Of a stretch of DNA of 64,000 nucleotides, positions 33,960 to 45,047 are shown one piece after another. Each line of letters begins with the position of its first letter. The first letter of the stretch is position 1. The stretch is from Hetaerina americana (taxonomy: Eukaryota > Arthropoda > Insecta > Odonata > Calopterygidae), in the NCBI GenBank assembly GCA_022747635.1, contig JAKTNV010000001.1, forward strand, positions 28,003,990-28,067,989, written 5' to 3'. The position numbers and the translations under genes are program-made. Under the pieces are notes generated by a model. It was not told the DNA's origin and did not search any database. It was given only the letters and a program-made list of their open reading frames with translations.

Positions 33960-36900
33960 AATGAGTTCTATATTAAAATATACTAGCACTTTTTTTAGCC
34001 GTTTTCCTCCTAGATTTGGGTCATCAATGGGGAAGGAAAAATAGGCAAATGAACCTCTGCGTCTAAGAGACCTCAAACTCTGGCGTATCCGTTAATTCCT
34101 TTTGAAATAACCGAGATAGTAGCTGGAGTAAGGTTTCAAGATGTTTGTTTGAAAATGCTTAAAGATGAATTTGAATTTTTAGAAGCGATTGCAATGTCAT
34201 AAAGTATGTAAACCTGTGACAAATTTTGATTGGTTACAGTTTCAGAGCTATTACCACAAATTCATTTATCAGAAGATACTCCGAGAATTGATGAGTCTAA
34301 CCAAAAAATTATATCTCTGTTCCAGCAGTTCATTTTGTTGCTATCAACTAAAAATCGTATTTCAAAAACTTACTTTCTGTTTAATGAATCTTTTCTACGC
34401 TTGAAAATTTGCTATTGACATTGAATGTCATTTGTCAGAATATTTAATGCTCACTGCCGGACTTACCACATAGCCACGATGTCAGCAATTTATTCTAAAG
34501 ATATATAGAAATATTTTATTTTTATTTTTGATGACCATAATTAAATTATGCTGTGCTAAGAGAAACAAAGAACTCAGCAACACTTATGAGTTTGAAGGAC
34601 TCAGCCTATGATAGTTCTCTGAATATTGTGGGTAATTTAATCTCATGAGAAAAATGAGCTCAAATAAACGTTTCCGTTTCTTCCGGAGAACTTTTTGTTG
34701 TTTTGGCCATTAAAGAGGAAGTCCTCCAAATAAATAGCCTCCTCCCTTCATTAGAAATTAGAAACCTTCATTACGTAATTCCTGTTCTTTAATTTATTCC
34801 AATGAATCGATCTTTTTGTGTTTCGTTAAATGTGTTTATTATTAACCTTCACTGAAAATAAATTGTACATCATAAAATTTTATCAATATAATTCTAGTCC
34901 TAAACGCAGTGCGTGCAATGCTGCATGGGGAGTCCTGAACATAGGGCTGTCTTGAAAATGTTGACGTTGATTTTTAGAATCATTTTTTAATTTTGTTAAG
35001 CAAAATGAAATTATATTTCAAGTCAAATTGGTCATCAATAACGTATATTCGAGACCTATTTATTTATTTGCAAATATAACACATTTTTCGGAAATGCTTT
35101 GGATAATTTAGGTTTCGCAATCTGCGCATACACCTACTATTTGTGCCAATGTGTATGAATGAACGGATAAATGTCGACCAACAATTTGAATAAGTGTTAA
35201 CTTAACTCAGCTAAATTATTTTTTAAAATAAAGATTACGTTCATTCACCTGTCTCACGGCAACGTATTTCACTGATGGTCAATCCCTGATGAGCGAATAA
35301 ATTTTAATGTTGATTGATTTCATTTCAACGCATTATAATTTGCTTTCACATGGCTCTACCTTTATTCCTGATAGTTAGTTCTATAAATATACATTGCATT
35401 TAGATGAACATTTATCATCATATTCAAATCTGAAATTGCATATTATAATCTTACCATGAAATACAAATTTGAAATGATATCAAACTTTATACAATGTTTT
35501 ATGTTTCATTAACGTTAATGGTAACACACGATTCAGTTTACCACATCTCCGCAGTATTGGGTTTTTACAGTTGCATTAATAGAAATCAATAAAGTTTTAC
35601 GAAATAACAATTATTTCCAAATTATGACTTGAATACTTCTGTTAATCATTGAAACCGTATTCAATTTTGCAGACGCAGTATTTCTTAAGGTTAGATTTGA
35701 ACAACTTTTCACAATGTATATAAGACTAAGTCAAAACGTTATGACTGAACTTCTAATAATTCTGATTAATGTCATTAGTATAAAAACTATTGGGAAATAA
35801 ATTATTTTTTTTAACTTGGCGTTCTTATTGGGGTCTTTGTATTTAATAATGATATAGGGTCCGTAATATGGGAAATACCGAAGCCTTTCAACTGAAAATG
35901 GTGGTGAAAGAAGTTGATAAATAATTCACGGATTATTTTATTCCTACAAAATCTTTTTTTCAGGTTAATCCCTCTTCTTTTATTCATTTTGAGTTGATCT
36001 GCTTCATACCTGTGGATTAAAGTTGTCTGGTTGGTCTTTGTGTACTCTTAAGACGATATCGGGCAGTCGTGAAAGAGTAAAATTACCGTTTTTAAAATGT
36101 GGTAAACAAGTATCGCTCTTACGTAAATTTTCAGCCTCCGTCATTTTATATGCTTAGGGATTATAAGTAAAAAACCATGCCAAATTTTAGAGAGGCCAAA
36201 AGCTTCGCGAATTCCATTGCGATGCAATGGTAAAGTGCATTCGCTTGCAAAACATTTTCCCTCATTTTATTTCTTTCGGAAAGTAATCTCGTGTCTAGTT
36301 CATCTACGGGAGGAAAATCAGTGAGTTACTTGGCGGACTTACAGATGGGAAAACTTTTTGTTAGTAACTCAATTATCTATTTCAAACAAACGAAAATGGA
36401 GTGAAGTGAAAATAACTTTTTGTGAAATTCAGGGTTCGTAGCTGTGGAAAGTTTAGTGCACTGAGTTTTCCTAAAAATGGTACCTATGAAATATATAAAC
36501 ATGATACTTTGAAACCGTGTTGCGTTACTATTAAATGTAAACAAAAATTATATTAAATTTGTTAGGTTGTGGCAGTCGTGTTGCAGGGTTTGCCAGATTT
36601 TCATCCCAGAGTTCCATTCATTTTTGTGTGTAGCACTATATGTTAATATTGCACTTAATGTTGAAATATTGGACTAAGCAATTTTGTCTTTAGTCCTATA
36701 CCTTTGTTCGAACATGTTACCTATCCAGCTTTAAATCTGGGTGCCAACTAGCAACTTTGCCTTTCACGACAGTTTATTTTTGCTTTAACGCTATTTGTTG
36801 GCTTTATGTAAGACTTCGATCACTTTCATTGAAGAGCTGAGGGTTGTTTCCTCTTGTTGGGAAAACAAAGTTTCTACATGTCTCGTTTCGAAGATACACA

Positions 36901-37490
36901 TATTAGCATTGAAGAAATGTGGGAATATTAATGGAGGTCCGAAGAAAGAATTTAAGGAATTGTGCTAAGAAATTGTACAAAGAAAAGAAATTAGTTTTCT
37001 CTCTATTATATCTCAGTACATCATATTATACTATAACTTATTTTCAATTAAATTGGCAATAAGCCACTGTGATCACGTATTTTATAGATAAGCCTTATAG
37101 AATTCTTTTAATAAGTCGTCGTAAATAGTAGTTTCTTCGTTAATAGGTCATTTCCATAAAGTATCATTCTCTCTAAAATATCCTTTTATAATAAAAGACT
37201 ATACCATTGAGAAAATAAATTTAATATACTTACATCAACTGTTACCCTACATTACAAAATAAACATGTTTCATTTTGACATCCACATCCGAGATTGTCTT
37301 GATGCTTTGAAATAACATGAAACATGGCCGCATGCAATATTAGATAATTTCACAACTATTGGCTTGGTATTAAACCAACTTTATACAACCCAAGCCCAAG
37401 TAACAGCGTCATTATATGTCTGTCTCCTGCACCAATGTCCCTAAATTACTTCGTTAGTTCACACAATTTATTAGCTTAAGTGTGTTTTTG
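33960..37490. other. Presumed intronic or intergenic AT-rich DNA
   Basis: No coding sequence or repeat family is recognised. If the exon at 33.6 kb is real, this is probably the start of its intron. A weak tRNA-like patch near 36.2 kb (GCAATGGTAAAGTGCATTCG) was noted but is not strong enough to call. Confidence 0.45.
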
Positions 37491-38345
37491 TATCTTGTTG
37501 AATTCGCTCAATACTAAAATCGACGAGTCTTTTTACGAGTCTTTACTTAATATTCTTGCTCAACGTCCCTGTTATCAACTCCCTCCTCCTTGTGAAAGCC
37601 TCTTTGCCTAGCGGAATTCTTCTCCTTACGTCCCTACTACTTTGACCGAGTTGGTTCAAAACGCTTTCGAGATAGGTAAACTGTTCTACCTGCTCTAGTT
37701 TTTCCGCCCTATTTTAATGTTTAGCTTAGCCTTTTTATTCCTTGAAAATCGCATAACCTTTGTTTTATAAACATTAATTTTCATCCCATTCCTGTCGCAC
37801 TGAATTACCAATTCACTCAGCAATGCTTGCAACGCCTTGGCTGACTGACAAACTAAAGCTTGATCATCAGCGAACCTAACTGATTTTGCGCATTCCCCGC
37901 CCACCTTCATTCCTACCTCCAGTTCTTCCCATTCCTCTTTAATCATTTCGTCTACGTACAGGTTGAATAGCAACGGTGATAATGGGCAACCCTGCCTTAC
38001 ACCCCTTCCCAACATTGCCCATCCGGACTCCCCGTTCCCCACTCGCACCTGAGCAGTCTGAGACATGTACAGGTTGCGGATTAGCCTCATTTCCCTCCAA
38101 TCTATTCCCATTTTCTGCAATACACTCATTAGTTTTCCCAATACACTCAATGAAACGCTTTTTCGAAATCTACGAAACAAGCAAACCCTTCCTGATTGTA
38201 TTCTATATTCCCCTGGATTAATAATCTCATTACTGCAATGGCATCACGCGTACCTCCCCCCTTCCTTAACTCAAACTGATCATCCCCTAAGTAATCATTT
38301 GCCCCTATGTCCTGTAGTCCTCACATGATGTAGCCTTTGCCTTTT
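37490..38345 (-). pseudogene. Non-LTR retrotransposon reverse transcriptase relic
   Basis: On the minus strand, the upstream part (38330-38185) reads GDDQFELRKGGGTRDAI and GFACFVDFEKAF, the RT region around motif A. A frameshift then leads into the 161-residue frame 37695-38180, with GVRQGCPLSPLLFNLYVDE (motif B) and SVRFADDQALV (the FADD catalytic motif C), then MKINVYKTKVMRF. Below 37690 another shift gives KLEQVEQFTYLESVLNQLG, RRRI and TGTLSKNIK, the post-RT region. The 5' (right) side ends against a (TA)n tract. The enzyme is disabled by at least two frameshifts. It belongs to the same broad type as the relics at 16.6 and 57.7 kb. Confidence 0.85.
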
Positions 38346-38351
38346 TTTGGG

Positions 38352-38352
<1 letters not shown>

Positions 38353-38400
<48 letters not shown>
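38353..38400. repeat. (TA)n tract
   Basis: About 24 uninterrupted TA units between the reverse transcriptase relic and the 457 bp tandem array. Confidence 0.95.
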
Positions 38401-38404
<4 letters not shown>

Positions 38405-38550
38405 TCAAACACGAAATCCCGCCAAACGGCGAATAAATACTCATATATACAGAAACAGATATAAGGAAAAGGGATAGGAACACATATAAAGGACGAACAC
38501 AATAAAGGTGGGGAAGGCGGAATCGAACGGATCACAAGAGTAAAAATATA

Positions 38551-38632
38551 TTTCCTTGACCGGGACTCGAACACCGAATCTTTCCACTTGCCGGGCGGAT
38601 GCTCTTAACCACTTGAGCTATCGAGGAAACGC
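38551..38632 (-). repeat. tRNA-like sequence in tandem unit 1 (SINE family B)
   Basis: The minus strand reads TCCTCGATAGCTCAAGTGGT (A-box TAGCTCAAGTGG) and then GGTGTTCGAGTCCCGGTCAA (B-box). The ends TCCTCGA and TCAAGGA can pair at six of seven positions, as in an acceptor stem. It is followed by ATATATTTTTACTCTTGTGA. Because it repeats and lies inside a larger repeated unit, I read it as a tRNA-derived repeat. An RNA polymerase III promoter could still be functional. Confidence 0.7.
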
Positions 38633-39007
38633 AATTTACCCTGAGATCCGTGGGTCTATTATGTCGCCAAGCGCCCCGATTCTTTTAGCCAAGAGATGGC
38701 GTCAGGGGACTGTTTCACCCACCAAAGGAGAAATAGACAATACACAAGAGGAAAGGACAGTGGTTTTAGAATTCATACAACATCATACAGGAAAGGAACA
38801 GTGCGTTTCGTGGCACGCATAGCCAGAAGAAAGAGATGAGCCACATTGGCCAAATACACATTCAAACACGAAATCCCGCCAAACGGCGAATAAATACTCA
38901 TATATACAGAAACAGATATAAGGAAAAGGGATAGGAACACATATAAAGGACGAACACAATAAAGGTGGGGAAGGCGGAATCGAACGGATCACAAGAGTAA
39001 AAATATA

Positions 39008-39089
39008 TTTCCTTGACCGGGACTCGAACACCGAATCTTTCCACTTGCCGGGCGGATGCTCTTAACCACTTGAGCTATCGAGGAAACGC
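39008..39089 (-). repeat. tRNA-like sequence in tandem unit 2 (SINE family B)
   Basis: Identical to the sequence 457 bp to its left, with the same A-box TAGCTCAAGTGG and B-box GTGTTCGAGTCC. Confidence 0.7.
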
Positions 39090-39370
39090 AATTTACCCTG
39101 AGATCCGTGGGTCTATTATGTCGCCAAGCGCCCCGATTCTTTTAGCCAAGAGATGGCGTCAGGGGACTGTTTCACCCACCAAAGGAGAAATAGACAATAC
39201 ACAAGAGGAAAGGACAGTGGTTTTAGAATTCATACAACATCATACAGGAAAGGAACAGTGCGTTTCGTGGCACGCATAGCCAGAAGAAAGAGATGAGCCA
39301 CATTGGCCAAATACACATTCAAACACGAAATCCCGCCAAACGGCGAATAAATACTCATATATGCAGAAAC

Positions 39371-39372
<2 letters not shown>

Positions 39373-39426
<54 letters not shown>
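39373..39426. repeat. (TA)n tract
   Basis: About 26 TA units between the truncated third tandem copy and the 38 bp inverted repeat. Confidence 0.95.
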
Positions 39427-39430
<4 letters not shown>

Positions 39431-39525
39431 ACAGATGTAGATTTTTAGAATATAGAGACACAAATAACAAATTGTGAGTGTCCTTTCTTTGTGTCTCTAT
39501 ATTCTAAAAATCTACATCTGTGTTT
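39427..39525. repeat. Perfect 38 bp inverted repeat
   Basis: The arm 39427-39464 (AAACACAGATGTAGATTTTT... to GAGACACAAA) is exactly reverse-complemented at 39488-39525, with a 23 bp spacer. The adjoining (TA)n is self-complementary, so the fold could extend outwards. Confidence 0.95.
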
Positions 39526-39573
39526 TTATATATTTGTGCGTCGCCGAAGAGCGTTCCATTTCGAAGATATTTT

Positions 39574-39576
39574 ATA

Positions 39577-39609
<33 letters not shown>
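39574..39609. repeat. (TA)n tract with TG interruptions
   Basis: TA runs broken by ATGTA at two places; directly left of the diverged repeat copy. Confidence 0.85.
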
Positions 39610-39613
<4 letters not shown>

Positions 39614-39614
39614 A

Positions 39615-39965
39615 GTAAAAATATATTCATGCACGAAAACCCGCCATATGTTGAACAAATATTCATTCACTTAGAAATAGATCGTAGGTACACATATCAA
39701 GGACGAACACAGGAGAAGTGTGACGGCGGAATCGAGTAGATCACAAGCGCAAAAATATTTTCTTTCCGGGACTTGAACCACGGATCTTTCTACTTGCCAG
39801 ACCGATACTCTTACCACTTAAGCTATCGAGGAAACGTAATTTACACTGAAGTGTGCGGGGGTTTTATTCAACCAAGTGGCACGATACTTTGGCCAGGAGA
39901 TGGCTCTAGGATTATTTTTGCACTTGTGATCTCCTCGATTCCGCTTTTCCCACCTCTCCAAGACG
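39615..39965 (-). repeat. Diverged single copy of the 457 bp unit (SINE family B)
   Basis: This copy matches the tandem unit block by block: the edge (CACGAAAACCCGCCATATG), AAGGACGAACACA, GGCGGAATCGA, the tRNA-like head (minus strand TCCTCGATAGCTTAAGTGGT and GGTTCAAGTCCCGG), and the segment on the far side with GCCAGGAGATGGC. The shared sequence extends on both sides of the tRNA-like part, so the family is larger than a simple tRNA head plus tail. Confidence 0.75.
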
Positions 39966-42900
39966 AATTGCTATAACATTTGAATGCATGGGCTATTATT
40001 GCTTGAAATGTCTTAAATCGATTATGCGAGAAATCTCTTTTTTATTAGTCAAGCATTTTGGGGCAATGCCATCCCCATCCCCATATGGGTTTTTAAACGC
40101 CACCTGCGTAGCTTTATTATTTTTTCATATCGTTTTCATCTTGAGAAATAATTCAAAAGTACAAAATTGAATTAGTGGAATAAGCCACATTGTTTCTTTA
40201 TCTTCAAAACATGGCCGTGAGAACGGTTTCTTTGTTCTCAAAGTTTGTTTCATTTAATTTTAAAGACGGAGAAGGCAGATGGTTACTTTTTCATTTAATT
40301 ATTCCAGAGAAGTCGAAAGCGCCCTCTCAGTCTCTTTCTCTCATGAGAACTACTACGGGTCTCCGTTGTGTGCGATGGAGGATGTCCCGTCAATGGGCGT
40401 GGAGCGATAGGGTGGTGAGAGGAACAACTCAACTCTTCCCGGTGCCATTTATCTCAATGCAAGATGACTCTCTTGGGATTTTCGCTCGAAATTCTTTGGT
40501 AACCGCGTGAGAGGCCTTTACTAAACCTTCCCGGGCTGTACGACCAATAAAGGAGGGAATCGTGCTTTGAATATAGCAACGAAGCAAGTGCCAAGCCCCA
40601 TTGGCTAAGAACTATCCGCTGACAGCAGGGAATTAAGAGTAATGGCGGACCCAAAAGTTTGAGGTGCATTGCAGTAGTCGCCGTACTGAAACGGTGGCTG
40701 TTTCGAGGCCACAGGCTAAAATTTTCAGAATATGCCTCAGCCGCGTGATCGAAGGTTATGTGAGGAGCCTGGGAGCTACGGCGAGGTCAATAGAACAGAT
40801 AAAATGCGGGTAAATGCACCTACCCGGTGTATGTACTCTGCCACTGGGTTTAGGTGGTAGAATAGACTCCATATCTCAGCTTCGCCCCAAAATAAAGACG
40901 ACTATTTATCTACCATTAGTATGCAGTCTTAGAATTCACTTTTGAATATAGAATCAATAATGATGATCAAAGTCTAATTACTCCTACGTTTTGACCATAC
41001 AATGAAGTTCTTATGCAGAAAAAATTCAAACTGAATTTTTTAAATTCAAATGCAGTATTTTTAAGTTGGATCTTTATTTGTTTGAAAGGCTCAACTCATA
41101 AATATTCTTGTAGTTAAATTCAAAAGCCAATCACTTGGTAAATTAGCACTATGTGCGCTGTCGTTTGTTTTGTCATTTTTTCAATAAGGATTGATTTCAA
41201 CCGGTAGTAGTAGGTTTCCTATTTTACCAGAAAACAGTGTGATGTAATTTTACTTGTATAAAATACATTTTGTGCAAAACTATAGTACAAAAATTTCAAA
41301 TAAAAATGAGCACCAAATATTACGATAATAAAGATAAATATAGCAAGCAAATGAATTATGTACTTAATTATACCAAATCTTCACCGCAAGCATGAATCAA
41401 TATGAATATTTCTATTTCCTTTTAATGAGTTGTACGTTGTCTCTATGTTTTTTACATGAGCAATTATTCTTCCGTCATAATCATCAATATTCAAATCTTC
41501 CTTGCTGAACCGAAAAATTTTAAAGGAATATGATTTTGTTTTGTTACATTGCGATATTCCTGAAGTGGAGACAAACCAATATGCAAAAAAAAAACCTAAC
41601 TCAACACTTTGTTAACAAGGCCAATTAAAATCACTTAACTATGCGTTCAAAAAAGGTATACAAAAAAGATTTTGCATGCAATTGGGACTTATAGAAAATT
41701 AGAAAAATAATTGCCGAGGTTTGTATTTTACATGTACATGGTGAATCTAATTCTGTCTGCGAGTTTTCTGCAAATGCCTGGTGGACGACATTATAACTTA
41801 AATATAAACGGTTGGCCTGAAATCTCCTACACTGGCTCTCAGACTTTTAGAAAATTGGCTCCGGATGAAAACAAGATCATTTAAGGAGATGGAGGTCATT
41901 ACGCGCTGCGTGAGAATTCGCTCTTGCACTTGAAAAGTCCCTCGCTCGCCAAGATGTCTTTGAATGGCTCGGACGTCAAGGTTGGAGCCTGAAAACCACG
42001 AGTACTCATGAGGTCTTGAATAAGTGAAATGAAACCCTTGAAGAGATATGCCCTTTAAAGTGAAGCAAGGCGTTAATATAAGGAAACTTTTTGGGGTCAG
42101 CTCTTCGACTGAGAAGGGGCGTAAAGGATAAGAAGTGTAAGAAGAGAGAGCGAGTCGGAAAAGAGGCACCGTGGAAAGAGAATAAACCATAACGGGTGAG
42201 GCGAAACCCCGAACACGAACGAAATGCCCTCGAACGTTTGAGGATGCAGGTTTGTTTTATTCAAGAAGAGCAGAGTGAAGTGCGCGGTAAGGAGGCGTGG
42301 CCGGGGCGGGACTGGACGAAAATGAAGAGGGGGACCTGGCAGATAGAGGCAGTAGGCCAAAGCAAGAGGGAGGGCAAAGGAAGGTAAGAGGAGGAGTGAA
42401 GAAAGGATGAAGTTGAGGAGAGGAAAAGGGGGAAGACGAGAGGGGAAAGGAGCGCGAGAGTAAAGGTGAAAGTGTGATGAATGAAAAGGCCGGAAGGTTC
42501 TCGGGATGGCTGATGGAAAATCCCGCGAGGTGAGACTCTCTTTTAGGGTTTTTCATTATTGACGAGTTTTATCAATGTTTAATAAGTTCATTTTCTGCAT
42601 CGTAATCAAGTAAAAGTGTCTCCAAATATTCTTCATAGCTTTGCACATACAAGTAAGGGTATGAAAAGTTGTGATGAGTTTAAAAATAATACGGGAATAA
42701 AGCTCGTTGAACATTTACAAAATATGTATGGGAAGTAGAATTTAAATTTCTCAAGCTTCAGGATCATTTCGTATTCCGATTATTTTCATCAAAAACGTCA
42801 CCCACATAACTCTCACACATAAATATCTATCATTTAACTCTCTTGGTTTAGATGGGTTATGGTTAGTACTTGTATTTTGAAAAGCAGAAAACTTTTGGGG

Positions 42901-44940
42901 AGTAGAGGATGTATTCAGCTAAAAATAAAGAAATGAAATATTGTAAGTTAAAATCCCACCAGAGCTGGCCTAGCAATATTTGGAATAATTTCTAACCAGG
43001 AGAGGCTAATGGTTATTGATTATATATATGAGGGAGAATTTTGGCAAATTAATTATATAATTTCTTAAACTACTGCTTGTAATGGCAGATACTGTCAACT
43101 TAATCGTATCTTTGAATTGAATACTAACTCTGAATCATCGTAAGAAAGAGGCAGTTAAGGTACCTCAAAAAGGATCAAATCCATAACCCCCGATTCGAGC
43201 CACTTAAAGCCTTCATTAAGTAAGAACATTTTCCAAAATACATATACGTGATCCCGTTTCCATTCCAAAATTCACAGCCGACGAAGTTTCTGAAGAATTC
43301 TACTAACTTTCGCGGACTTCTCGCGTTACCCTAAGTGTGGAAACTACCCTAATATCGATTTGGTATTTGTCTTAAATATCTGCTTTTGTACTGTTCCAAT
43401 CCATGAAGATTGAACTTCACATTGGGAAGCGGAAACAAGTTACATGGGACTAGGCTTTAACCTAGAACATTTTTCGTTGAAATTCACAAGGCATTCTGCT
43501 ACAGCATTTGGGATTTTCGGCCGTGTATATTCGTGGTATACTATTGAGTTTATTGGCTAATAAGACCTTGTAGTATTTCCAATTCATTCGTTAACTCGCA
43601 TGTTTTATATGGAGTTGTGAGCTGGAACGACATTCTGTGGTGGTCGAAGAATGCTAAGACCATAAATTTCCCAGCAGAGTGACTATGTAATCGCGATTTC
43701 GCAGTGTTTCGCGGAACTCGCCGAGCACATATACGTTGAATGCGTAGTTTTTATGTTATCAACATTTAGGTGACACTAGATAAAAGCCTCAACATTTCTG
43801 ATAGAGCTTCGCTCACAATGACAGCAACGGTGTTAATGCTTATTTCCGAGCAATTAATGAAGCTCCGGGTTCACCTTGTTTTGAAATGGATTCCCCTCTT
43901 TAATAATTTTAAAGCATCATCTAGCTGTGGAGTTGGGAATAGCATGCTCTTATAAGTCTCTTATAGCATTATGGCATAGACTTCAGCTTATGGTTAGTCC
44001 AGGTGAACCAGCCATTTCAATGCAGCGTATTGGTCTGTGCGTGTAACACTATCGTTGCCGTTGGCGAACTGAACATATTTCATCTTGCAACAGCTGCTGC
44101 TGAGACAATACAGGAGTAAAATCAATTTATTTGTTCCACTTATTATAAGCCAAAAATAATTGTAGAGCCTCCAGTTAAACCACAATACGAAATTAAATTA
44201 AATTTCTAAAAAATAAAGAATGCAATCAAGAGAATTGTGATCTATTCTTCACTGGTCAGCCCTCGTAGTTATCGGGAAATGGATATCGAAGGAAACCTTG
44301 TATCAGAATGAACAACTGCCAATGATTAATTTCACGGTTAGTCTTCACATTAGCAAGCGTTTCATGAAAATGTTTGAATGGACTATTGGAGTTCACTTCT
44401 CTAAAGATCAGGTTTCCGAAAAGTCACACTTTCTAGGAGCAGTTGACGGTGCCCAGAGTCATGCGTATTTTAACCCGGGTCCGGTGATTAGTATCCAAAT
44501 TACGCATTCACTAGACTTTTATGACCGCTCTGTGTTTACGTCACAAAGTCATGACAGATATGCAGCCAAAAGGAGTGAATCAAGGATTCGCTTTTCTCAA
44601 TCGCTCAGATGACGTTCTCGAACGTTGAGCGATGTACACAGAAGTTACTAAAAATATTTGTTTTACGTTTTTTGTACTTTCTCGCCATTGATTTTATAAC
44701 ACCACCTGCTTCACACTGTTACTGTGGCTCACGATACCGTGCAAGGGACAGATGGATAGAGGTCTTCATTTGGGCGAAATTGAGACCTAATGGTCCCTTC
44801 TTCCATTTGACCCATCGTCGTACATATTAAATTAGGCATAAAGCTCATAGTTACATTCATTCGTACACATAAATACATAAAGACAGACATAAATTCATTT
44901 CGCACAGATTTTCACATCGAAAAGAAAAGGGAAAAAAATT
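39966..44940. other. Stretch without recognisable genes
   Basis: GC-richer patches lie at ~40.27-40.76 and 42.1-42.54 kb; the latter is strongly purine-rich on the plus strand. The open frames within (for example 41798-42190 minus, 44298-44612 plus) have no family resemblance that I can see. The rest is AT-rich. Confidence 0.45.
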
Positions 44941-44945
44941 ATATA

Positions 44946-44980
44946 TACACACACACATATATATAAATCCATACATACAC

Positions 44981-45045
<65 letters not shown>
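44946..45045. repeat. Compound microsatellite (CA)n(TA)n(TG)n
   Basis: Runs of CA, then TA, then TG (about 16 units) follow each other, making the block roughly self-complementary. The overlapping low-complexity frames here are artefacts. Confidence 0.9.

Positions 45046-45047
<2 letters not shown>

Larger units (their letters stand above)
38401..39376 (-). repeat. 457 bp tandem repeat, two full units plus a partial third
   Basis: The unit begins ACATTCAAACACGAAATCCC at 38401, 38858 and 39315, spaced 457 bp each time. Units 1 and 2 look identical, including the same 88-residue open frame in each. The third copy runs only ~62 bp with one difference (TGCAG for TACAG) before dissolving into (TA)n. 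Each unit holds a minus-strand tRNA-like sequence. Both ends of the array abut TA tracts. Confidence 0.95.

Noticed and set aside
36195..36260. Another tRNA-like repeat
   Set aside because: Only a weak A-box-like stretch was seen with no B-box at the right spacing.
38551..38632. A functional tRNA gene in the tandem unit
   Set aside because: The cloverleaf is only partial, it lies inside a larger repeated unit and a diverged relative is present nearby; a tRNA-derived repeat explains it better.
38783..39031. A small repeated protein gene in the tandem unit
   Set aside because: Identical short frames occur on both strands in each unit, across a tRNA-like sequence; the reading frames are by-products of the tandem duplication.
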